This document shows, one piece after another, positions 1 through 10,070 of a DNA stretch of 40,506 bases. The stretch is from Bacteroidota bacterium (GTDB lineage Bacteria > Bacteroidota > Bacteroidia > Bacteroidales > Tenuifilaceae): contig JAKQEF010000077.1 in assembly GCA_029558675.1 (NCBI GenBank), positions 1 through 40,506 of the forward strand. The letters run 5' to 3'. A program made the translations under genes and the position numbers. Position 1 is the stretch's first letter. The number at the start of each line of letters is the position of its first letter. Below the pieces are notes generated by a model. That model was not told where the DNA came from. It searched no databases and worked only from the letters and a program-made list of their open reading frames with translations.

Positions 1-16
1 GATTCTTATCCATATT

Positions 17-571
17 CTACCAGTTTGCCACTGCGTTGTTAAAAATATCTTCCACCAGCTTTGCCACAATGGTTTCCATCAACCCCTGCTCAACTTGGGC
101 AAAATCCTGCCTGCTTTCGAAATCCTGAAATTGGCTGAAAGTCCTGTCGTAATTCTGTGTAGGGTCTTTGGAGTTCTCAAATTTAACCCTTACGGATATG
201 GTAAACCGATTTAAAGCGGCCACCTCATCGCTTTGAATGGCAACAGGTTGAACCTGGTAATTCCTTATTTCGCCCGAAAAGGTGAGGTCGCCAAAGCCGG
301 AGACTACGCTCAGGCGGGTTTGTGAAATAAATTTGTTTTTCAATTCTTCGGTCAGGTATGTGCTCAAAGTGGGGTTAACCAGCGAAGCCAGATTTTGGAA
401 GAGTTCTACGCTTACCGTTTTCACGTCGGGTGAAATGGAAGCCCCGGTGAATGAGTAGTTTACGCTACACGAAGGCACAATGTTGAGCGCAATGGCCAAC
501 GCCGCAATGGCGGCTATTCTGCCGGGCTTTATACCCATTCCGGTATGGATGTTTAGTTTAGCCCAGGTCAT
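17..571 (-). CDS. lptE: LptE-family LPS-assembly lipoprotein
   Basis: Signal peptide with lipobox-like VPSC followed by SVNYSFTGASISPDVKTVSVELFQN, typical of Bacteroidota LptE; overlaps the upstream sigma-54 regulator gene by 14 bp. Confidence 0.8.
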   Translation of the reverse strand: MTWAKLNIHTGMGIKPGRIAAIAALAIALNIVPSCSVNYSFTGASISPDVKTVSVELFQNLASLVNPTLSTYLTEELKNKFISQTRLSVVSGFGDLTFSGEIRNYQVQPVAIQSDEVAALNRFTISVRVKFENSKDPTQNYDRTFSQFQDFESRQDFAQVEQGLMETIVAKLVEDIFNNAVANW

Positions 572-1796
572 ACTCCTTAATCTTTCTGTAAAGTGTTCGT
601 TCCGAAATGCCCAACTCCTGTGCAGCCTGCTTCCTCTTACCCTTATGCCTTTCGAGTGCCTTTTTAATCATCTCAACCTCTTTGTCCATCAGCGATAGCG
701 ACTCTTCCACAATTTCCTCGGTGTCCTGAATATGGGGGTGATCGGGGGTAAAAGTTTTACCCTCAGGGGATGTCATCACAGGTGATTTAAAATGTTGGTC
801 TCCCTGGCTATACAGGTTTTGAATGATGCCGGCTGCCTCGCCATGCAGATCGAAACCTTCGTGCCCGCTGCGCAGCATGTCCAGCACCAGTTTTTTCAGG
901 TCGTTCACATCGTTGCGCATGTCGAAAAGAATTTTGTACAGGATTTCCCTTTCGCTGGCAAAGGAGGCATCGCCCTCCCCGTCCTTCTTAATTAACGCCG
1001 GCAGCTTGGTAGAACTGTAGTCGGGCAAGTACCTTTGCAATATTTCGGGCGTAATCACGCGCTTCTCCTCGATTACCGAGATTTGCTCGGTGATATTCTT
1101 CAGCTGTCTTACGTTCCCCGGCCAATTGTAATTGATCAGCATTGCCTGCGCACTCTCGCTAAGCGTGATGGGTGGCATACGGAATTTTTCGGCAAAATCG
1201 GAAGCAAACTTTCTGAACAGCAGTGGGATGTCTTCGGTTCTATCCCTTAAGGGAGGAATATGTATGGGAACGGTATTGAGCCTGTAGTAGAGGTCTTCGC
1301 GAAATCGTCCGTTGTGCAGTGCTTCCAATAGGTTAACGTTGGTTGCGGCAATGACCCGAACGTTGGTTTTTCTCGCCCTCGAAGAGCCGACCCTAAGAAA
1401 CTCTCCCGACTCCAGCACGCGTAGGAGCCTTACCTGAGTAGCCAGAGGTAGTTCGGCCACCTCGTCGAGGAAAATGGTGCCACCGTTGGCCACTTCGAAG
1501 TAACCCTGACGGCTATCCATAGCCCCCGTAAACGATCCCTTCTCGTGTCCAAACAGCTCCGAATCGATGGTCCCTTCGGGAATGGCTCCGCAGTTTACGG
1601 CAATGTAAGCCCCATGCTTTCGTGCGCTGTGGAAATGGATAATCTTGGGAAAAACCTCTTTTCCTGTACCGCTCTCCCCGGTGATCAGCACCGAGAGATC
1701 GGTTGGAGCAACCTGCAAGCCGATATCAATGGCCCTGTTCAGCCCCGGGTAGTTCCCAATGATTTCGAACCGTTGCTTAATGCGTTGAATATCCAT
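558..1796 (-). CDS. Sigma-54-dependent transcriptional regulator (AAA+ domain and Fis-type HTH; no receiver domain visible)
   Basis: Walker A GESGTGKE, GSFTGA loop, FLDEVAELP, WPGNVRQLKN, C-terminal Fis HTH KQAAQELGISERTLYRKIKEY. Confidence 0.92.
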   Translation of the reverse strand: MDIQRIKQRFEIIGNYPGLNRAIDIGLQVAPTDLSVLITGESGTGKEVFPKIIHFHSARKHGAYIAVNCGAIPEGTIDSELFGHEKGSFTGAMDSRQGYFEVANGGTIFLDEVAELPLATQVRLLRVLESGEFLRVGSSRARKTNVRVIAATNVNLLEALHNGRFREDLYYRLNTVPIHIPPLRDRTEDIPLLFRKFASDFAEKFRMPPITLSESAQAMLINYNWPGNVRQLKNITEQISVIEEKRVITPEILQRYLPDYSSTKLPALIKKDGEGDASFASEREILYKILFDMRNDVNDLKKLVLDMLRSGHEGFDLHGEAAGIIQNLYSQGDQHFKSPVMTSPEGKTFTPDHPHIQDTEEIVEESLSLMDKEVEMIKKALERHKGKRKQAAQELGISERTLYRKIKEYDLG

Positions 1797-1957
1797 ATTG
1801 AAACCTGTGAAAAGAATACTGACAAAATTACACTTTTTTATCCATTACGGCAAGGGCGAAAAATTTTTTAAGCCACCGAGCCCGACCTAACAACGATTTG
1901 AATACTGACAATATTTCTTTTTTCCCGCAATTGAAATGGTTTTGATAATTTGATAGC

Positions 1958-1965
1958 TACTTTTG
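1958..1965 (+). promoter_or_regulatory. Bacteroidota -7 box (TACTTTTG, TAnnTTTG) upstream of kdsB
   Basis: Exact TAnnTTTG match 24 nt before the proposed ATG at 1989; no well-spaced -33 TTTG, so partial support. Confidence 0.45.
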
Positions 1966-1988
1966 TACTAACCATAACTGTTTTTGCA

Positions 1989-2744
1989 ATGGAAGTAGTG
2001 GGCATCATACCCTCGCGGTATGCATCAACGCGGTTTCCGGGAAAACCGTTGGCGGAGATTGCAGGTAAACCTATGGTACAATGGGTTTACCAAAGGTCAA
2101 AAAGCGTTTACGAACACGTGTTTGTGGCCACCGATGACCATAGAATTGCCGAGGTGGTGAAGAGTTTTGGAGGGCAGGTACTGATGACCTCAACCCACCA
2201 TACTAGCGGAACCGATCGCTGTGCCGAAGCATTGCAATTGGCTGAGCAAGAGGTAGGCAAGGCATTCGATGTGGTGGTCAATATTCAGGGCGACGAGCCC
2301 TTTATTGACCCCAACCAGCTAACTCTGATTCTTAAGCCATTCAGCGATAAGAGTGTTCAGATTGCAACGCTGGTTAAACCCTTTGGCAAGCACGATGATG
2401 TGTTCAATCCCAATACCCCAAAGGTGGTTATTGGCAACGGGAAGCAGGCACTCTACTTCAGCCGGTCGGCCATTCCCTTTATCAGGGGAACGGAAAAACA
2501 GGATTGGATCAATGCACATCCGTTTTTTAAGCATATCGGGCTATATGCATACCGCAGCGATGTGCTAAGGGCGATAACACAGCTGGAACAGTCGCCGTTG
2601 GAGCTGGCCGAATCGCTGGAACAGCTGCGATGGTTGGAGAATGGCTACAGCATCAGGGTGGAGATTACCCACCACGAGGGGATGGCCATTGATACCCCCG
2701 AAGATCTTGTTAGGGCAAATGGCATGGCCGCTAAATACTTATAA
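1989..2744 (+). CDS. kdsB: 3-deoxy-manno-octulosonate cytidylyltransferase
   Basis: MEVVGIIPSRYASTRFPGKPLAEIAGKPMVQWVYQRS, NIQGDEPFI. Start moved from 1950 to 1989, because the longer ORF start lies upstream of the promoter box. Confidence 0.95.
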   Translation: MEVVGIIPSRYASTRFPGKPLAEIAGKPMVQWVYQRSKSVYEHVFVATDDHRIAEVVKSFGGQVLMTSTHHTSGTDRCAEALQLAEQEVGKAFDVVVNIQGDEPFIDPNQLTLILKPFSDKSVQIATLVKPFGKHDDVFNPNTPKVVIGNGKQALYFSRSAIPFIRGTEKQDWINAHPFFKHIGLYAYRSDVLRAITQLEQSPLELAESLEQLRWLENGYSIRVEITHHEGMAIDTPEDLVRANGMAAKYL

Positions 2745-2803
2745 ATAGGATTATTTCAGGATAGGCAAAGTATTAAGGTAATGCTACCCTTTTGCCATTC
2801 CGG

Positions 2804-3853
2804 CTATTCCTTTTCCTTTATAAGTAGTATAAGGGTTGGAAAATGGTCGGAATAGCCGCCAAGGTACTGATTACCCGCATGCGTACGAAACGGATAACCT
2901 TTGAATCGACCGGAAGATTGCTGCAAAAACTTCTTGTTGAAAACGTGTGCCTTGTAAAAACGGTATGAAGTGTAGTCTGTTTCCGTAAGGGGTTTGCTGA
3001 TGAGAATCTGGTCGAAAAGGCTCCATGTGTCGCGCCAGGCAAGAGATCCGTACCCCTTTTGGTAAAAGCTGTAAAAGGGGTTGAACAACTCATTCGCTGC
3101 TATTTTAGCCACTTCCGGTGACGATTTTAGGTGTTTCACAATGCTGATGTCGTCGGGGTTATCGTTGAGGTCGCCCATGAAAATAATTTTAGCTTTGGGA
3201 TTGGCTTGCTGTAAGGAGTCGATGATGTGCCTGCCAAGGTCGGCAGCAGCAATCCTTAAGGGTCTGCTCCGGCTTTCACCCCCAGACCTCGACGGCCAGT
3301 GGGTTACAATTATATGGATGGTATCGCCATCCATTACTCCCGATACTAGGAGCTGATCGCGGGTAAAAAAATCATCCCGCCCGGGGACAATCAACCTGTA
3401 GCTTTTGCTATTGGTAACAGTAAAGTAGCGTGGTTGGTAAAGCAATGCCACGTCCACGCCACGCTTGTCGGGCCCATCGTAATGGACAATCTCATAATTG
3501 CGTGAAGCAATAGGCCCTTGCGCTGCCAGATCCACAAGAACATCCCTGTTCTCAACCTCCGAAACGCCGATGATCACAGCCCCAAGGGGAGTAAACTCGG
3601 TGCCAATTTCGGCAATGGCTTTCGACAGATTATCCAATTTTTCCAAATACTTTTTGGTATTCCACTGCTTGGGGCCTGCAGGGGTGTATTCATAGTCGTT
3701 CACGTCGGGAGTATCCAGCGTATCGAACAGGTTTTCGAGGTTGTAGAATGCTATGCATGCCACTTTGTAATCCTTTTTTTCCTGACTTAAAGCCAAATAG
3801 GGTAGCTGCAACAAAAAGGCAATACCAATAATCTTCAGATAGAGAAATTTCAT
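2804..3853 (-). CDS. Secreted endonuclease/exonuclease/phosphatase (EEP) family protein
   Basis: Signal peptide MKFLYLKIIGIAFLLQLPYLALSQ; FYNLENLFDT, SEVENRDVL, FMGDLNDNPDD, YSDHFPTLI EEP motifs. ORF track start is 3889; ATG at 3853 fits the signal peptide better. Confidence 0.88.
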   Translation of the reverse strand: MKFLYLKIIGIAFLLQLPYLALSQEKKDYKVACIAFYNLENLFDTLDTPDVNDYEYTPAGPKQWNTKKYLEKLDNLSKAIAEIGTEFTPLGAVIIGVSEVENRDVLVDLAAQGPIASRNYEIVHYDGPDKRGVDVALLYQPRYFTVTNSKSYRLIVPGRDDFFTRDQLLVSGVMDGDTIHIIVTHWPSRSGGESRSRPLRIAAADLGRHIIDSLQQANPKAKIIFMGDLNDNPDDISIVKHLKSSPEVAKIAANELFNPFYSFYQKGYGSLAWRDTWSLFDQILISKPLTETDYTSYRFYKAHVFNKKFLQQSSGRFKGYPFRTHAGNQYLGGYSDHFPTLILLIKEKE

Positions 3854-4052
3854 AGTCATATCAGCAGTTTTGCTATTTCCATTAGGCAAAGAGCCTTTGC
3901 CTTTGAAAAATGATGCTTGTTGTTAGAAAGATTTAATGTGATAAAGGTAAATATTTTTAGTTTTAGCACCAGCCTTTTGTTAATATTATCTATTTTTGAA
4001 AGCACCATCAATAAGGGATTGAGAATAATAAATCATTATTTATTAGCATACT

Positions 4053-6560
4053 ATGGGTTATAAAAAAAAAATTGTCTTGCCAATAATTGCTGTGTTTTTT
4101 TCTTCCATTTGCGCTTTTGGGCAGGTAGATACCACGGTAGTTACAGTTGATGAGGATTTTATCCCTGTGATTTCCTTATCGGCATCCGATTTTGAATCGG
4201 ATGATGAGGCATTCGATATTTCAGGATTACTTCAGGGATCCAATGATGTGTTTACCTCTACCGCAGGTTATACTTTTGGGGCATGCCGCTTCAGGATAAG
4301 GGGCTACGATGGGGAAAATACTACGATGATGATAAACGGGACTCCCGTGAACGATCCCGAAACAGGGAAGGTTATTTACTCTACCTGGGGAGGATTGAAC
4401 GATGCCATGCGTAATACGGTCAATACCATTGGGCTTGCTGCAACCGAAAACACATTTGGAACCTTGGGCGGAACCAGCAGTATTATTACGAGGGCATCAC
4501 AGTTTAGCCCCGGTACACGCATTACCTACTCTGCTGCCAACCGCAACTATAGGCACAGGGCCATGTTTATCCATTCCACGGGTTTGAAGGATGATGCTTG
4601 GGCACTTACCATTTCCGGATCCAGACGATGGGCTCAGGAGGGTTATGTAGAGGGAACTTTTTACGAAGCATACGCCTACTTCATTTCGTTGGAACGGAAG
4701 TTTAGCAATAATCATAGCTTCGGATTCACTGTTTTTGGCTCACCCATGCGCAGCGGCCGGTCGGGCGTTGCTGTTCAGGAGGCCTATGATTTGACCGGAG
4801 ATCCATACTATAACCCCAACTGGGGTTACCAGAATGGCAAGATTCGCAATTCAAGGGTTAACAATTACCACAAACCCATGATGCAGCTTAGCCATTACGG
4901 AACGTTTGGTAAAACTGATATTACAACATCGGTGGTGTACTCGTTTGGCCGTGGCGGTAATACTGCCTTAAACTGGTACGATGCCCCCGATCCAAGACCC
5001 GATTACTACCGTTACCTACCCAGCTACTGGGAGAACGACGATGAGTACTGGTATCAATACTACACCGATCAATGGAAAAACAACAAGCAGTTCAGGCAGC
5101 TCGATTGGGATCACTTTTACTTTGCCAATACCAAAAATATTTTCTCCCAGCGCGTTGGAGAAGAGACGATCACCGGGAATCGTTCGAAGTACATTGTGGA
5201 GGAGCGCAGGAATGACCATAACCAGTGGATTTTTAATTCCACCGCACGGCATCGGGTGGATGACAGGATTATGTTAACCGGCGGGGTAAATCTTTCGCAT
5301 TTTAAGGGATTCCAGTTTAAGGAGATGGTTGACCTGTTGGGTGGCGACTGGTGGGTGGATGTGGACCAGTTTGCCGAACGCGATTTCAGCGATGAGAACC
5401 TGTATCAGAACGATTTGAAAAATCCGAACCGCCTTATCCAGGAGGGCGATAGGTTTGGGTACGATTTTACCGCAAACATTAATCATTACGAGGGATTTGC
5501 ACAATCGGAGTTCTCTCTGCAAAAAGTTGATTTTTTCATTGCCGCCAACCTGTCGTACACTTCGTTCTGGCGGACAGGGCATATGCAGAATGGACGATTC
5601 CCTAATAATTCATATGGCGATTCGGAGAAGCATAATTTTCTGAACTATGGCATTAAGGGAGGAGCTACCTATAAAATATCGGGTCGTCAGTACATTGATT
5701 TGAATGCAGGCTATATCACCCGGGCACCGTATTTCCGCAATGCATACATCTCAGCAAGGGTTAGGGACGATGTTATCAAAGGCCTTTCCAGCGAGAATAT
5801 TTTTGCAGGAGATGTGAGCTATATAGTGAGGTCACCTAAAGTTAAATCAAGGCTTACCTTCTACTACAGCGAATTTATCAATCAAACATGGAATCGAAGT
5901 TTTTACCACGAGAGCTATCGAACCTTCATAAACTACATTATGACCGGGGTTAATACCCGTAACCTGGGAGTTGAGTTCGGTGCCGAGGCTAACATTACCC
6001 CCGACTTATCGGTTAATGCCGTTGGGGCCTGGGGGCATTACACCTATAATTCACGTCCCAGTGTAACCTTATCGCGTGACAATAGCGCCGAAATGTTGGC
6101 CGAAAACCAAACGGTATATTTTAAGAACTACCTTATCGGTGGATTCCCTCAGGCAGCAGCCTCTATTGGCTTTCGCTACAATGCCCCAAAATACTGGTTT
6201 GTGGGAGCAAACGCCAACTACTTCGGGAAAATCAGTATTGACATAAATCCAGACAGGCGCACCGAGACTGCAGTGGGTGGTATGGTTACCACTGATGAAC
6301 AGCTACCCCTATTGTTAGGTCAGCAAAAACTTCCCGATGGATACACGGTGGATGTGTTTGGCGGTAAATCGTGGAGAGTTGGCTCTAATCAGTACATCAG
6401 GTTAAACCTTAGCATTAGCAACCTGCTGAACAATAAAAATTTGACTGTGATAGCTTTTGAACAGTTGAGGTATCAATCCAACGATATCGACAGATTCCCG
6501 CCCAAGTACGCATACATGTACGGGACCAACTTTTTCCTCAACCTCAACTTTAGCTTTTAA
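4053..6560 (+). CDS. TonB-dependent outer-membrane receptor
   Basis: Signal peptide, plug-like RFRIRGYDGENTTMMINGTPVNDPETG, long beta-barrel, C-terminal aromatic FFLNLNFSF. Confidence 0.9.
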   Translation: MGYKKKIVLPIIAVFFSSICAFGQVDTTVVTVDEDFIPVISLSASDFESDDEAFDISGLLQGSNDVFTSTAGYTFGACRFRIRGYDGENTTMMINGTPVNDPETGKVIYSTWGGLNDAMRNTVNTIGLAATENTFGTLGGTSSIITRASQFSPGTRITYSAANRNYRHRAMFIHSTGLKDDAWALTISGSRRWAQEGYVEGTFYEAYAYFISLERKFSNNHSFGFTVFGSPMRSGRSGVAVQEAYDLTGDPYYNPNWGYQNGKIRNSRVNNYHKPMMQLSHYGTFGKTDITTSVVYSFGRGGNTALNWYDAPDPRPDYYRYLPSYWENDDEYWYQYYTDQWKNNKQFRQLDWDHFYFANTKNIFSQRVGEETITGNRSKYIVEERRNDHNQWIFNSTARHRVDDRIMLTGGVNLSHFKGFQFKEMVDLLGGDWWVDVDQFAERDFSDENLYQNDLKNPNRLIQEGDRFGYDFTANINHYEGFAQSEFSLQKVDFFIAANLSYTSFWRTGHMQNGRFPNNSYGDSEKHNFLNYGIKGGATYKISGRQYIDLNAGYITRAPYFRNAYISARVRDDVIKGLSSENIFAGDVSYIVRSPKVKSRLTFYYSEFINQTWNRSFYHESYRTFINYIMTGVNTRNLGVEFGAEANITPDLSVNAVGAWGHYTYNSRPSVTLSRDNSAEMLAENQTVYFKNYLIGGFPQAAASIGFRYNAPKYWFVGANANYFGKISIDINPDRRTETAVGGMVTTDEQLPLLLGQQKLPDGYTVDVFGGKSWRVGSNQYIRLNLSISNLLNNKNLTVIAFEQLRYQSNDIDRFPPKYAYMYGTNFFLNLNFSF

Positions 6561-6577
6561 CCCATTAATGATACTAC

Positions 6578-7342
6578 GTGATGAATAGCGTAAAAAAAAT
6601 CGCCGGATGGTTCTTCCCGTTACTTCTTTCAGCAACTTTTACAGGTTGCAACGATGAGCTCGATTCGCCACCTGTACCGGTGCTGGATGAGCAATCCATT
6701 GTAACCATTGCCAATCTTCGTGCGCAATTCCCGCCTTCGGTAAGCCACACATTTGTGGGCGACAGCTCATTGTTTGCCGTGGTAACAATGGATGAAAGTA
6801 CTGGCAATATTTACAAGAACCTGTATGTTCAGGATAATACGGGAGGGGTATTGCTCCGTTTGAAAGCAACCAGCAGGCTGCGCGAGGGCGATTTGTTACG
6901 GATAAGCCTTAAGGGTTCCACTTTGCAGTACTTCGAAAAGCTTCTGCAGATTGACGGGGTGGATGCTGTTACCAGTCTGTTTACCCAGGCTCGGGGCATA
7001 AAGATTGACCCGCAGACGGTTACTATACCCGACCTGTATGCTGCCGATTTCCCCACGCGGTTGCAATCGGTTCTGATAAAGTTGGAAAATGTTCAGTTCA
7101 TTGCCACCGACACGGCCAAAACGTATGCAGACCCTGTTAACCAAATATCGGAGAACAGAACTCTGGAAGATGAACATGGTAATACAGTGCTGGTGCGTAC
7201 CAATGGCTTTGCCAATTTTGCGGGGGAGAAAGTGCCCAACGGCAATGGTTCAATAATTGCCATTGCAAGTCAGTATGGCAACGATCGCCAGTTGATTATA
7301 AGGCATTTATACGAAGTTAAGTTGAATGGTACTCGGTTTTAA
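6578..7342 (+). CDS. DUF5689 domain lipoprotein
   Basis: Lipobox FTGC; FAVVTMDESTGNIYKNLYVQDNTGGVLLRL pattern of DUF5689; starts 18 bp after the TonB receptor gene. Confidence 0.75.
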   Translation: MMNSVKKIAGWFFPLLLSATFTGCNDELDSPPVPVLDEQSIVTIANLRAQFPPSVSHTFVGDSSLFAVVTMDESTGNIYKNLYVQDNTGGVLLRLKATSRLREGDLLRISLKGSTLQYFEKLLQIDGVDAVTSLFTQARGIKIDPQTVTIPDLYAADFPTRLQSVLIKLENVQFIATDTAKTYADPVNQISENRTLEDEHGNTVLVRTNGFANFAGEKVPNGNGSIIAIASQYGNDRQLIIRHLYEVKLNGTRF

Positions 7343-7365
7343 CGAAATGATAAAATGATTTAGAC

Positions 7366-9309
7366 ATGAAGATAAGAAGATTACAATCGCTATTGTTGGG
7401 ATTGCCGCTGGCCATTGTTTTAGCTGGTTGCATTGATGATCAGTTTGGTCCACCGTCGCCCAGGGAAACCCCCATAGGAACACCGTTGACCATATTTCAG
7501 CTGAGGCAGCTGTGCCCTCCGGGAAACGTACATACCTTCAAAGGCGATACCTCTGTATTTGCGGTGGTTACCATGGACGACAAGTCGGGGAACATATACA
7601 AGGAGGCCTACATTGGCGATGCAACGGGAGGAGTAGTGGTTAGGCTTAAATCGCCGGGTGGGCTTTATCAGGGCGATTCAATGTATATCAACCTGAATGG
7701 AATCAGCATTAAATACTACCGTAAGCTTTTTCAAATCGACTCGGTGGATGTGGATAGGAATATTAAGAAGATTTCTACCCTGAAGCCGACAACTCCTAAG
7801 ACGGTTACCATACCCGAACTGAACACTTTTAACTACGAGTCGCAGCTTATCAGGCTGGAAAATGTGCAGTTTGTCAAATCCGATACCTCAAAGACATGGG
7901 CCGATGCCGAGCATCAGGAGTATGGCGAACTTACCTTGATGGACAATATGGGGAACGCCGTGATGGTACGTACCAGTGGCTACGCCAAGTTTGCCAGTGA
8001 AAAGGTGCCCCGCGGGCAGGGATCGTTAATTGCCATTGCGGGCAGATACGACGATAAGGTGCAGCTGATAATCCGCCGAACCAGCGAGGTAAATTTCGAC
8101 AATCCCTGGTGGGATCCCTTTGATGGGCTAACCAAGATAACCATTGCGCAGCTTAAGCAGAAATACACGGGTGGCTTTCCTACCATTCACGACCCCCATT
8201 ACATTGAGGCGGTGGTTGTGGCCGATGACGAATCAGGGAACTATTACAAAAACTTGGTTATACAGGACGAAACCACGGGTATTGATCTGAAAATTGATGC
8301 AAAAGACCTTTACAAACAATTCCCTGTTGGAGCTCGGATTAAGGTCAGGGTTAAAGACCTGATACTGGGCGCATACGGTGGATTGGTTCAGCTTGGCGGG
8401 TCGGTGTACCAAAGCGGTGGTTTCGACAGGCTTGGCGGCATTGAAGAGGGTGCCATCCCTGCTTATATCCAGCTTGTTTCCCTTGGAAATGAAATTGAAC
8501 CCACCCCCATAGGCCTTGTGGGGATTAACGATCAAAACCTGGGTAAGCTCATTGTGCTCAATGGAGTACAGTTTGATAATTCGGAGTTGGGTAAGCCTTG
8601 GGCAGATAATAGCGCAACCACAAACCGGACATTAACCGATTGCGATGGCCACCAGATTGTGGTTCGTACCAGCAACTTTGCCGATTTCCATGAAGAGCTG
8701 CTACCCGAAGGCAACGGGACTATGATAGCCATTCTTAGTAAGTACCTTTCTACATATCAACTCTACGTGCGCAATCTCGATGATGTGGATCTCACGGGCG
8801 AGCGGTGTACCCTGGTTGAGCCATTCTTTGTGGAGAATTTCACCTCCAATTTGGGTCAGTTTAAAACCTTCAGCATAACCGGTGCCCAAACATGGCAGTG
8901 GCAGTCATACGATTCGGGATGTGCTTATATCAGCGGATTCCAGGGAGGCAACAAGGAGAACGAAGATTGGCTGGTGTCGCCGGCCATCGCTCTGGAGGAT
9001 AAGGTGGATGTTCGTATGAACATCAGGGAAGCTATCAACTTTATTACCAGCTACAGCGATTTGAAAGTCATGGTTTCCACCAATTACGATGGTGTTAGCC
9101 TACCCACCGAATCGGGGACTTGGGTGGAGTTGACAGGGTTTAACCGCCCACCCGGCAATGGCTGGACCTTTGTGGATAGCGGTAATATCGACCTGTCGCA
9201 GTACGATGGGCAGAATATTTACGTGGCCTTTAAGTACACCAGTTCAACCAGTGGCGCTGCCACATGGGAGGTTGGCAAAGTAGTGCTCAGTGGGCTATCG
9301 TTGAAATAG
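7366..9309 (+). CDS. Lipoprotein with two DUF5689-like domains and a C-terminal choice-of-anchor J-like domain
   Basis: Lipobox VLAGC; two repeats (FAVVTMDDKSGNIYKEAYIGD and EAVVVADDESGNYYKNLVIQD); C-terminal FVENFTSNLGQFKTFSITGAQTWQW...NEDWLVSPAIAL. Confidence 0.75.
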   Translation: MKIRRLQSLLLGLPLAIVLAGCIDDQFGPPSPRETPIGTPLTIFQLRQLCPPGNVHTFKGDTSVFAVVTMDDKSGNIYKEAYIGDATGGVVVRLKSPGGLYQGDSMYINLNGISIKYYRKLFQIDSVDVDRNIKKISTLKPTTPKTVTIPELNTFNYESQLIRLENVQFVKSDTSKTWADAEHQEYGELTLMDNMGNAVMVRTSGYAKFASEKVPRGQGSLIAIAGRYDDKVQLIIRRTSEVNFDNPWWDPFDGLTKITIAQLKQKYTGGFPTIHDPHYIEAVVVADDESGNYYKNLVIQDETTGIDLKIDAKDLYKQFPVGARIKVRVKDLILGAYGGLVQLGGSVYQSGGFDRLGGIEEGAIPAYIQLVSLGNEIEPTPIGLVGINDQNLGKLIVLNGVQFDNSELGKPWADNSATTNRTLTDCDGHQIVVRTSNFADFHEELLPEGNGTMIAILSKYLSTYQLYVRNLDDVDLTGERCTLVEPFFVENFTSNLGQFKTFSITGAQTWQWQSYDSGCAYISGFQGGNKENEDWLVSPAIALEDKVDVRMNIREAINFITSYSDLKVMVSTNYDGVSLPTESGTWVELTGFNRPPGNGWTFVDSGNIDLSQYDGQNIYVAFKYTSSTSGAATWEVGKVVLSGLSLK

Positions 9310-9327
9310 CGAGAGAAGGAATAAGAT

Positions 9328-9363
9328 AAAAGCGGCCTGGATATATCCCAAGCCGCTTTTTTT
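9328..9363. terminator. Bidirectional intrinsic terminator between convergent genes
   Basis: AAAAGCGGC (9328-9336) pairs with GCCGCTTTT (9352-9360), flanked by A-rich and T-rich tracts; lies between a + gene ending at 9309 and a - gene ending at 9362. Confidence 0.85.
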
Positions 9364-9868
9364 AGGAGTTTCCCGAAAAGCTGAACTTGTTCAACCTACC
9401 CCGTTGATCGAAGTAAAAGTTAAACTTCCTGTCTTTGCGCGGGTGGACAATTTCAATGGTATCGCCCTTAGCCAATTCCTGATCGATGAATGCCTCATAA
9501 AACTTATCCTTGGTCATACCCTGGCGGATGCCATTGATCATCTCAATTTCAGGGTTGTAAATTACACCTCCTAGGAGGTACTCCTGGTTAAACTTCGTTT
9601 TGTAAATGACAACCTTCGATTTTTTGAATTTAAAATTGTAAATGGTATCGGGGCTTTGGTTCCTGCTCACGCTTTGGCGAAGCAGCTTCTGAACCTTTGT
9701 CCCCTGGGGCAACGATTTTTGAAACGCCTTTATGCTCTCGTCGTGACCGAATGGATTATCCAAAAAATCGGACACGGGCATAGGCTTTAGGTTGACAACT
9801 GTGGGCTTTTGCAGTATTGCACAGGAGGTTAAGGCGAGTAGTGCGACAATTACAACGGTTCTCTTCAT
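9362..9868 (-). CDS. Hypothetical lipoprotein
   Basis: Lipobox LTSC at N-terminus; intact 168-codon ORF; no family recognised. Confidence 0.65.
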   Translation of the reverse strand: MKRTVVIVALLALTSCAILQKPTVVNLKPMPVSDFLDNPFGHDESIKAFQKSLPQGTKVQKLLRQSVSRNQSPDTIYNFKFKKSKVVIYKTKFNQEYLLGGVIYNPEIEMINGIRQGMTKDKFYEAFIDQELAKGDTIEIVHPRKDRKFNFYFDQRGRLNKFSFSGNS

Positions 9869-10070
9869 AATTTCAACTTATTGGTAGTTGGTATAAATTT
9901 ACAAAAAGCATTCCAAGCATAAATTCATAATCATCGGGATAATTTTTTTGAAATCAAAAACATTCTGACCGATATTTGGTGTATAAAAAAATGGTAAAAG
10001 GTGATAAATCAGTGACGAACGCTTGTTTTGCGTTGACGAAAATAAGTAAGTTTGCAAAAATTTACATTCG

